Source: Eucommia ulmoides (Eukaryota > Streptophyta > Magnoliopsida > Garryales > Eucommiaceae). Taken from it: 64,000 nucleotides of DNA. Shown here one piece after another: positions 55,310 to 64,000 of the stretch. The stretch is taken from NCBI GenBank assembly GCA_016647705.1, contig CM028328.1, positions 1,164,001 through 1,228,000 of the forward strand, written 5' to 3'. Each line of letters starts with the position of its first letter. Within the stretch, counting starts at the first letter, position 1. The notes under the pieces were generated by a model. It worked only from the letters and a program-made list of their open reading frames with translations, had not been told where the DNA came from and searched no databases. The translations under genes and the position numbers were made by a program.

Positions 55310-58300
55310 TCATGGTGTGCCCTGATCTGGTTGGGTTGTTTCAACATCGACGCCCACCACGGGGACCCAACTGTAGTGCGGATGGTTGAGCAGAGCATGT
55401 ATTACGTCTCTCCAGACACCCCGTACATCCGCCACCGACAGTTTTTTCGCGACGGGCATATTTGTAGCATATTGTTTCATAATGTACATAACAAAAATAC
55501 CGCAATCAGTCCTGCAAACCCGGGGGTGGGGGGGGATGGGGGGTAGGGAAGGTAAACAGATGAGAATGATAAATTTGCAAATACATACGATTTTTAGTAC
55601 ACATGCTTCGGACGGGTGAACTTACGCCCCGCGTTGTTGTGGCGAATCGAGACATTGTTCTATACGTGCGTCACCCCAATCTGGACGTATTTTCATGTTG
55701 ATATGTCGTTCCACAAACCTTTTCTGTTCAGAATTTAGGTTAGTCAAACAAAATAGAGTGTAGTTAGAGACAATCAAAGTAGTCACACATTAAATCACAT
55801 ACCATCGTAAGTGCATCATTATAATAATGATCGGTCGTGTTCTTCCTTGGTCGGATGGAATTGTAGAATGTCCATTTTTTATCGGGTATATCCAGCACCA
55901 TCACAGTCCAATGATTGGGTGACGCATGGCGACCGGTAGTGTTCATCGGGAACACCAAATAACGGGTTTCTTTGCTGAACGCGGCGGAGATTGTGTAGTA
56001 CAGTTCCTTCACCAGCACATTGTTGTCCTCCCGTATAAGATCCTATGATTTTTTTTACGTGTTAGCAAGTTTGGATGAAAAAGGAAAAAAAACTAACATG
56101 TGCTAAAGTGTCTTACCCAAATGCATGATATCGCGAACCGCGTTTCGTGCAGCAGCACGATTGGCGTGGTCATCCGCACGCGATTGATTGATCTAACTTC
56201 ATCTTCCAAACACTCTCCATACGAATCAATCACCTGTGAGTAAAGAGGGGGAGAAAGACAAAACAAGTAACGTTAACGTTAACGTTAACGTAACATGAAC
56301 GTTAACGTTACATTACGTAAACATTAACGTAAAAGCAAATTTTGTCAACACAAGCACATTTTTACGAAATAAGTTGATGTAATTAGTTAATCAGGTCAAT
56401 AACAAACACTATGCTGACGATTTCATACGTTATCCGACACACGTCGCTCCATAATCATGCAAATGATGTCGCCACATGAGACCGTGGCCATGGGTTTCCC
56501 ACCTCCAAACACAAATGTACTGGGACATTGTCAAAAACAACATATCACATGATCAGCAAACATTTTTATGGAAAAAGGAATTTCAAAAGTAAACAGGCAC
56601 TTTGAGTAATTTTTTATTTCTTACCCTGGCCCCTCTTTGGAAATCACAGTCAACTTCTCCCAATCGTTGTCATCAAGCATCGCACCAACGGTCGTCGAAT
56701 TACGAGCTGGGAGTACTGCATTGTCTTCATACATCGTTGCCGGGGAGAGCTCATCGACATTAACTATGTCAGATCTCTCTTTCTGCTTCCCTTTCCCTTT
56801 TGCTTTTGGGTAGACAAAATCGCTGCCTTGTTTCTTTGGTTGCCTCTCCTTCTTCTTTACTCGACCAACCATGGAGCTAACCTTTTGCGTTGCCTCCCCA
56901 TGCGACGTAGGCATAGGGACTGGCGACGGCGCATCGGGGGTGTCAGTCGGTATGACCATAGACAGCGGTTGAGGTTCTTGAAGTTCGCGGACTGCGAGAG
57001 TGGTAGGGGTACCCCTACCCCCCATTTGCATGTGGGCGTTCAATTTCGTCTGTAGGTCCTGTATTTGTTTATTGAGCGCCACACGCATTTTAACGTCTGA
57101 TTTTGCTATCTCCTTCTTCTCTTGCCTCAGCAGTTTGTTTATTTCTTGTTCTGTCTTCAAGTCAAGAGCAAGATCATTATATTTCTTCTTCATTTCGCCA
57201 GCAGCATCAGCATGTTGCTGATTCAACGTTTCGATTGTTTTTTTAAGTGTTTCCACCTCCTGGGCGAGTTCGTCACATCTCCGCCTAAGGTCCTCCTGTT
57301 CTGTATCGACGGCGGCCTCTTTATACTTCTGAGTCACGTCATGCACGCTCATTTCCGTTAGGATGTCTCTCTTCTCCCCAATTGATTTCGCTAATCTTAC
57401 AGAGAGATTAGAGACAGAACGCTCATAACTTTCTTTTTCTTGCAAAGACGACGCTTTCAGATTATCAATTTCCTTTTTCTGCTCGACGTTGGCAGCGGTT
57501 ATGATTGCGATCACCCTATGCAGCGCTGCAATGGTCTGATCTTTTTCCATCTTATTCGCAGTGAACTTACCCTGCATTTGGTCGATCTGTCTGCGGATGT
57601 CATCAACTACACCTGCGGAGACAGACGGTGGCCGCAAGTCACCCGCTGAAGGTGTGCAAAATGCACTCTCAGCGGGGGCAGCATCATCACCCAAATCGGT
57701 TGCGGCTTGAGTTGGGACGGGAGAAGGATGATATATGAGGGGTGTGAGATACCGCCCTATGATGTCGTCAACCATTGCATCATAGTCATCAGCAGCAGCA
57801 GCAGCAGCGTCTGGATCTCTGCCCTCATTGCCCGGGCTATCGTTAAATGAATCATTACTATCCTCTTTCAAAGCAATCCCCATTTGAAGCTCTGTCAAAG
57901 TCTCATCAGCGAGCTGATCTTTCACCTGGCAAGCATGTGCAAGCATTAACGTTAACCAGCCACACAACCACACACACACACACCCAAAACAACTAACCGA
58001 TTGCGTTTACATTAAAATTAAATTGCTTGCGTTAACGTTAAACATAAGCACAAAAACCAACAAATAAGTTCGCTAATGCTAACGCAAATAACAATTCCAG
58101 CCACAACATCTACTTTTTTTGCTATTGCGTTAACGTTAACGCACTATTTATTTGTGCATTAACGTTAACGCAAAGATTTATATGCTTAACATTAACACAT
58201 ACATAATTGCGTTAACGTTTACGCAATTATTAAGTGCGTTAACGTTAACGCTAACGCAATAACAATCTAACAATACATAACTTAGTTTGCTTTAACGTTA

Positions 58301-60881
58301 ACGCAACAACTAATTGCGTTAACCATAACGTAAAATACCACTTACCATTTTTCACGTACCTGCATCAACGTTAAAATCACAACATGTTTTTTTTGCTTAT
58401 CTTATCAGCTGGCAGTAGACCGAGGGGAATGCCTTCCAAGTTGGAAGAAAACGTGGTGAGGCACCACCGCTCCAAACGCGGCACACTATGCTGCCTACCC
58501 TCGGTGTGGTCAACCAACGTTGTGTGCTCGCTCAACCAATACTGTAAGTAAAATTTGTAATATGTCAAGCAGGGTCCACAAACAACGCTTATAAATATTT
58601 GAAAAACATTTTCACAATGGGTATGTGTATACCTGGAGAGCAAGCACGCACCCCGTGACCGCCCGGGGTTCCATGTACGATTTCTTGAGGCTGCTTTCGA
58701 GATCTGTGAACATCGCAGCTGTCCAGTTGTAATTTGCCATGTCTTTAATTGTTTCAACATAGCGAACCAACGATTTCTGGACCTGCTGTCCAGTTGTCGC
58801 AAAGAAGCACGTGGTCATTAGGTGTAGAATAACCATGCGGACAACATCCTGCACTGTTTCATTGTCCATGGCGGCGACATTCGCTTGCACTTGTGATCTC
58901 AAATAAGCAACACTAAACCCACGGTCTGCGAATGTTAGTCTGGACATGAATGGGGAGTCGGATTTTGTGTAACGACTCAGAACAATGGGTTCTTCGCCCG
59001 TTGATATCCCGAATATCAGCTGGATGTCAAGCGGGGTTATCCGGATGAGCCTTCCCCCTATCCTAAACCCCCCCCCGTGCAGGGTTGTAGCATCGGATGA
59101 TCATTTCAATGAGATCATCATTTTTGTGGATGTTTTCGAGCGTCACCCGCTGCTCATATAATGTCTCGAATATTTTTGCAAATGGGGTCCGGGCCAGCAG
59201 TGCCTTATGCTGATCGTTGAGTTTGCAGTCTCTCAGCAATTCATAGGTCTGCTTAAGGTTGGAGCGATAAAGGAATGTCCGCTGGCTCGAACTTTCCTTT
59301 TTCGGCTTCTTTAGGAGTTTTACTGCAAGAACGACGGGGGGAAACACAATTAATGCACATTACAAGCCACACGTTAACGTTAAAGCAGTTATCCATATCC
59401 CCTCATTACGTAACATAAAACTGGGTACTATTTTGCGTTAACGTTAACGCACAACAAGAAATGCGTTAACGTTAACGCATTTCTTTCAAAAAAACAAAAT
59501 ATCGCACCAAAACGGCCCCCACCCTTTTCCCAGGCAAAACATCTATGTGCGTTAACATTAATGCAATTACATCCACGCGTTCACGTTAACGCAAGACGCA
59601 ACAAATAGTGCTGCACCAGTCAGACAAACAAACAAACCTAAATCTAAACACACAGGCTAAAATTAATGTTAACCTTAAAGCAGTCATCCATATCACTCGG
59701 TACGTAACAAAAACATGCTACTACTCTGCGTTAACGTTAACGCACAACAAGAAATGCGTTAATGTTAATGTATTTCTTTCAAAAAAACAAAATTTCGCAC
59801 CAAAACGGTCCCCACACTTTTCCCAGGCAAAACGTCTATGTGCGTTAACATTAATGCAATTACATCAACGCATTAACGTTAACACAAGACGCAGCAAATA
59901 GTGCTGCACCAGTCAGACAAACAAACAAACCTAAATCTACATACACAGGCTCAAATTAATGTTAACCTTAAAGCAGTCATCCATATCACTCGGTACGTAA
60001 TAAAAACAGGCAACTACTCTGCGTTAACGTTAACGCACAACAAGAAATGCGTTAACGTTAATGCGTTTTTTTCAAAAACACAAAATATCGCACCAAAACG
60101 GTCCCCACCCTTTTCCCAGGCAAAACGTCTATGTGCGTTAACATTAATGCAATTACATCCACGCGTTAACATTAACGCAAGACGCAGCAAATAGTGCTGC
60201 ACCAGTCAGACAAAAAACAAACAAACCTAAATCTAAACACACAGCCTCAAATTAATGTTAACGTTAAAGCAGTCATCCATATCACTCGTTACGTAACAAA
60301 AACAGGCAACTACTCTGATTCAGCGTTAACGCACCACAATAAATGCGTTAACGTTAACGCATTTTCCTCAACAAACCAGAACGTCGTCCCAGATTTGAGA
60401 AAAAAACCGACGAGTAACGCAAAAGGGCCCTCCCCCCTTTTTACAGGCAAATGTCTGTTTGCGTTAACATTAACGCAATCACATCAACGCGTTAACGGTA
60501 ACGCAATCGAAGTACATAGTGGTGTACCAGACAAACAAACAAACCTAAATCTAAACATACGACTCACATTTATGTTAACGTTAACGCAAGCATTTTTTTT
60601 ATAAATTCCTTCTTTTCGGAGGCAAAACAACATGTGGGTTAACATCGCAAAACAACGAAACAAAACACGACGTACGATTTCAAAAAAAACGTAAACAGGG
60701 GAACAGAGCATGTCGGAGTCGGGTAAAATAGACGAACATCATCGTCTCGCTTCGTGATTTTCATTTCTAAAACACCGTCCCCTAACAACATTGTATCGAT
60801 TTTAGGGTTTCACATACCGTCGGGACTGAGGGTTGCTCGTTTTTGTGTGGAAGACGAGGGGGCGCGTTCAAAATTCTCCAT
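55310..60881 (-). pseudogene. DUF1985-like/coiled-coil/ULP1-type protease gene of the MULE
   Basis: Nine exons: 60881-60818, 59322-58633, 58541-58360, 57925-56625, 56519-56429, 56233-56117, 56042-55803, 55723-55626 and 55511-55310, about 990 codons. It begins MENFERAPSSSTQKRATLSPD. Exons 2-3 hold a DUF1985-like block (KIFETLYEQRVTLENIHKN, GGRLIRITPLDIQLIFGIS, YWLSEHTTLV). Exon 4 is a long coiled coil rich in Lys/Glu heptads with a basic KKKERQPKKQG. Exons 5-9 form a C48 cysteine-protease fold with the catalytic His in SPNHWTVMVLDIP, a Gln in DSPQQRG and the Cys in TDCGIFVMYIM. The usual Asp after the His strand is Asn (FYNSIRPR). Two frame breaks, at the C9 run 59075-59083 and an A8 run (T8 at about 58387-58394), disrupt it. 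In VANDALs, VANC-type proteins with related regions act as anti-silencing factors; the role here is inferred. Confidence 0.85.
59385..60575. repeat. Four tandem units of about 294 bp in intron 1 of the ULP1 gene
   Basis: Units start at about 59385, 59680, 59973 and 60269 with GCAGTYATCCATATC. Each carries a GCGTTAACGTTAACGCACMAC motif, AARAAATGCGTTAACG, a CCAGGCAAAACGTCTATGTG-type stretch, GCGTTAACATTAAYGC, an ACGCGTTAACGTTAACGC-type copy and GACAAACAAACAAACC. Units 2 and 3 are the most alike, unit 4 the most diverged. Each unit supplies four to five palindrome-type sites. Confidence 0.92.
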
Positions 60882-61449
60882 TATCTGAAGACGATGGGGC
60901 GATTTTGGATTATTAGTTTTAGGGTTTTGGGGTTTCAGAGTTTTTAAGCGAGGAGAGGATAGATAGCGTGGGAGAGAATAGAGAGCGTTTTGGCAGTTTT
61001 TTTGTATGCGATCGTGCAGCTAGTGGAACTTGTAACAGGACATATCGGAATCAGAACGGACGCAGTAACACGCCGACAGCTAACCGTGCGTTAACGTTAA
61101 CGCAATCCGCTACTGTTAACAGAAAAAAAAAAATAAAAAAAAATACCGTTGCAAAGCTATCGTCGAGCTCTTTAATTTGATCACATTTTTATATGATTTG
61201 ATTCAGAAATCAGATTTATAGAAGCGGATTACGTATTGGGTGGTTTTTTTTTAGTGCCCTGTTCGGCTGTTCATGTTGTAGTGTTTGTATCCTCAGAATG
61301 GCATGTTGCGTAAATAAACTGTAAAAGGAAGGGCAAAATGGAAGGACTTTTTCCTAAAGAATTGAGGTGGTCTGAAAACTTAATTCTAATTGTATTAGGG
61401 TCTAAATTGTGAAATGTGCTCTAACAGAGGACTAAAAAATAAAATTCCC

Positions 61450-62800
61450 ATATATATATATATATAAACACCACACCTACTTATACAGGCATAAAATAGA
61501 AGTGAGAGAAATATAGAAAAAATTTACCTTAGAGAATATAATGGAAAGAATGGTGGACGAGGATTAAGGTGCGCAAAAGAGAGTATAAATATATCTAGAG
61601 AGAGGAAGACTATGCACATTTATATCTATATCTATATATTATATATAAAAGCGGAAGACATGCTCTCATATTCAAATATTGTTCATCTATCAATTTTTAT
61701 TCATTTGGATGAATAAATGGTCAAAATTTGTTTAACACTCGTGATATTAACTCCCCACAATAATATTATGATTTTTCATATTTTTTGTTTTTAAAAATAG
61801 TGTAATTTGAATAACATTTTAATGTAAATTAATTGAATCATTCATACTTATATTAATTCTTTTCATTCTAATTAATTATCCAAATAGTTCAATGATTTTC
61901 TTCTAATTTAAAATAAATGTCTCCTTTTTTTTTTTCTTTTTTTTTCTTTTTTTTTTTTTATAAATATGACATATTAAATTGGCAAAAATAATTATATTTT
62001 TTTTTTCTCTTTTGTTGTGATTTTTTATTGATAATCACTATTAAAATTTATAATAATAATAACTACTAAACAACACAAAGTGAGAACTATTATTTTGTTT
62101 AAAAGTTAGCCTAAAAAATAAAATTAAAAGAACTATAAATAAATAAATAAAATTTTTATTCAAACACACATTAACAATTTTTAAAATTATATATCTCCTC
62201 TTAGAATTTAATATTTAAATTTATTTTGCTCTTTTGCTTATTATTTTGAAGTATAAAAATAAATTAGAGTGATCGAAAACGATATTTTTTTAAATGTATT
62301 AAATTTTTATTTAAAAAAAAATATTATTCAACATTAAATTAAAAGAAACATCACTAAACATTTCATATATAATATTCAAATGTTAAATATTTATTAATAT
62401 AAATTTAATTTATTTTTTAAAACCCGCATGTTGTTCGGATCTAAAACTAGTATTAATTCCACCGTTTCTTGGTAAGGTAAAATTGATATTTTGCATTAAT
62501 TACACAATTAGCCCTCCCTCAAGAGAATTAATTACACATATAACCGAAACAAATTTGTAATATTACTCAAAGTCTAAAGCTTTTAAGAATAAATTTTAAA
62601 TTGCATATTAACCCCAAATAATATATTTTTTTTTATTATTACTTTTTTTTTTTCTTTTATCAAGTCAAAACTGATATATTAATTCCCAATTTTTTTATTT
62701 TTTTGTTTTTTTTCATTTTTAAAATAACGCACTACGCCCAAATATTTTTTTTAAGTGTTATGAAATGCATTTAAAGATATGTATATGCATAATTGGGGCT
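61450..62800. other. AT-rich intergenic DNA with homopolymer and TA runs
   Basis: Dominated by T runs, TA microsatellite pieces (61450-61466, 61620-61650) and TTTAATTTATTT-type sequence. No gene, RNA or element end is recognised. Confidence 0.5.
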
Positions 62801-62804
62801 TACA

Positions 62805-63370
62805 GGAGCGGTTTGGGCCAAAACCGTGGACTAAACCATTATTATGCAGGTAAGATTACTTTAAACCATGGACAACTCAACAATGTGCAGGTTGGGGTGG
62901 ATTGAAGTATGCAGGTTGGTTAGTTTAAACCGTGAGTTGTCCAATAATGTGCGAGTTGGGCTAGTTTAAACCGTGGATTGTCCAATAATGTGCAGGTTGA
63001 GCCTATTTTTGGGTTGGCCTAATGAGAACCGTGGGATGTCCAAGTATTTTCGGGTAAGACCTTGAAATATAATAAATATTGCTAAAAAAAAACCATTACA
63101 TTACTAAAATTTGTAGAAATATTGCAAAAAAATTAAAGTGGCATAAAAACAAGAAAAAAAACCTACAATGTGATTTGTAAACCATAACAAAAATAGAAAA
63201 AAATTACAAACGTAAATAATAGCTCTAAACCTGCAAACTTATAAAACAATAGAGGTGAGCAACGGGCAGATTGAGGCAGTTTGGATCAAAACCGCGGACC
63301 AAACCAATACTATACGACTTGGGCTAGTTTTAACTGTGGACTGCCTAATAATGTGCGGGCGGAGAATTTT
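62805..63370. mobile_element. hAT-like repeat pieces with internal 41-bp tandem units
   Basis: GTTTAAACCGTGGATTGTCC, AATAATGTGCAGGTTGGGCT and variants repeat about five times in 62815-63010. A second piece near 63250-63365 (GGTGAGCAACGGGCAG, CAAAACCGCGGACCAAACC) matches the same family. The pattern is common among plant hAT-type non-autonomous elements. Boundaries are eroded. Confidence 0.6.
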
Positions 63371-64000
63371 GTGCTATATTTTTGGGTATTTACCACTAGT
63401 CTTACTTGTATTTGACTCGTTATTATAAATTTTTTCTATCATTTGTAAAATATCACTTTGTTAGTTGGGTTGAATATTATTTAATGTTTCTCTAGATAAA
63501 AAAATTGGATCACCTTGGCAAAATAGTTGAAATCGGCCTGTTATCAATCGTGGTCAAGCGAGTAGTTGTTATAATGAACAAAGACGGTGACCTTTTCATC
63601 TAACAAGATATTAATAAAAATATTTTTAAAATAGGGATAAATTTAAAGGAATCCGAAAATATTAGGGGTCAAGTGACCATCTTGGTGGACTACGCTCAGG
63701 GTCGATCTCCAATTCAAAGTACGAAATTGGGAATTTGAAATAGGAATTAAAAGTACGTTCGTTTTTAATTTCAATTCCAGAGCCTTACTTCAGTGCAACC
63801 AAACACTATCTAAAAGCAACTCCAACCCACTAGCCATCTCATGAGTCAAATGGTGTAACTATCATTTTACCTAATTAAACTTAAAAATTAAAGCTTTAAC
63901 TCAAACGTCATCACTCTTGCTATTTTACTTAAGATTGAGAGGTTAGCTAAAAATTGGTGTGAACATTTAAATACCATTTTGCCAACTCATCATCAATATT
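63371..64000. other. Intergenic tail of the window
   Basis: AT-rich. Near 63720-63815 a stretch (GAAATTGGGAATTTGAAATAG, AATTTCAATTCCAGAGCC, CAACCAAACACTATCTAAAAG) resembles one unit of the 115-bp array at 30.4-31.7 kb, suggesting the parental MITE family. No gene is seen. Confidence 0.45.

Larger units (their letters stand above)
50680..61105. repeat. Dispersed array of the palindrome GCGTTAACGTTAACGC
   Basis: Exact self-complementary GTTAACGTTAAC cores were read at 50890, 51115, 51285, 51355, 51418, 53021, 54335, 54543, 54801, 54832, 54882, 54937, 56272, 56278, 58129, 58238, 59437, 59465, 59730, 60023, 60347, 60574 and 61090. Dozens of near copies (for example GTTAACATTAACGC, GTTAACGTTTACGC) lie between them. 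They fall in intergenic and intron DNA of the MULE; none of the exact cores is in a coding exon. This is a strong candidate protein-binding array, probably for an element-encoded factor. Confidence 0.93.
50120..61449 (+). mobile_element. 11.3-kb VANDAL/Kaonashi-like MULE carrying transposase and DUF1985-ULP1 gene
   Basis: Ends are imperfect inverted repeats of about 30 bases: GAGTTTTTTTATTAAATAGTCC at the left and, inverted, GGGAATTTTATTTTTTAGTCC at the right. TA repeats flank both sides, so the usual 9-10 base target duplication cannot be told from the microsatellite. Inside, a MuDR-type transposase (+) converges on a DUF1985/coiled-coil/ULP1 gene (-), an arrangement known from plant MULEs such as Kaonashi and VANDAL. 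All non-coding parts are dense in GTTAACGTTAAC palindromes. The element has stop codons and frameshifts in both genes and is probably immobile on its own. Confidence 0.88.

Noticed and set aside
59608-60604. ORFs with repeated ALTLT and VNVN residues
   Set aside because: They are the palindrome GCGTTAACGTTAACG translated in the 294-bp array; the region is an intron between well-supported exons.
50120-61449. Recent horizontal transfer of the MULE
   Set aside because: Its distinct base composition comes mainly from its own motif array; MULEs of this type are widespread in angiosperms and nothing here points to a foreign donor.

Overview
This is a nuclear chromosomal window from a flowering plant, most likely a eudicot. 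It is AT-rich, its genes are split by GT-AG introns, intergenic DNA is packed with MITEs, SINEs and solo LTRs, and every host protein matches an angiosperm family. The species cannot be named from the sequence.

Six host genes can be rebuilt exon by exon, all with open reading frames: (1) a ZIP zinc/iron transporter of the ZIP2/ZIP11 type (+, 5288-8280); (2) a conserved plant membrane protein of unknown function (-, 15299-9530); (3) a WSS1-type DNA-protein-crosslink metalloprotease with a WLM domain and C-terminal zinc fingers (+, 21399-24322); (4) a BAH plus Agenet chromatin-reader protein (+, 29818-35274); (5) a secreted pectin methylesterase (-, 41708-36691); (6) a NIFK/Nop15-like nucleolar RRM protein (-, 47825-44422). 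They are ordinary dispersed plant genes, not an operon or cluster. Their introns hold many TE insertions and locally amplified tandem repeats.

Region by region: 1-3.2 kb has an LTR-like tail and a 1.4-kb tandem duplication. 4.2-5.1 kb is a MITE split by a solo LTR. 16.3-21.1 kb is a nested cluster: three copies of one long foldback MITE family, two more solo LTRs with perfect 5-bp target duplications, and a large hairpin element. 24.3-29.8 kb holds several MITE families and tRNA-derived SINEs. 42-44.4 kb and 61.5-64 kb are AT-rich repeat-filled DNA.

The most unusual part is 50120-61449, an 11.3-kb Mutator-like element (MULE) inserted in a TA microsatellite. It carries a decayed MuDR-type transposase (+) converging on a nine-exon gene (-) that joins a DUF1985-like region, a coiled coil and a ULP1/C48 SUMO-protease-like domain. 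Its non-coding DNA is saturated with the palindrome GTTAACGTTAAC, usually as GCGTTAACGTTAACGC. I counted 23 exact copies by eye plus dozens of one- or two-base variants, none in the coding exons and none noticed outside the element. The architecture resembles Arabidopsis VANDAL and Kaonashi MULEs. In VANDALs, an element-encoded VANC protein recognises short motifs repeated in the element's own non-coding DNA and removes silencing. I propose the palindrome array as the cis half of an analogous, apparently undescribed, self-recognition or anti-silencing system.
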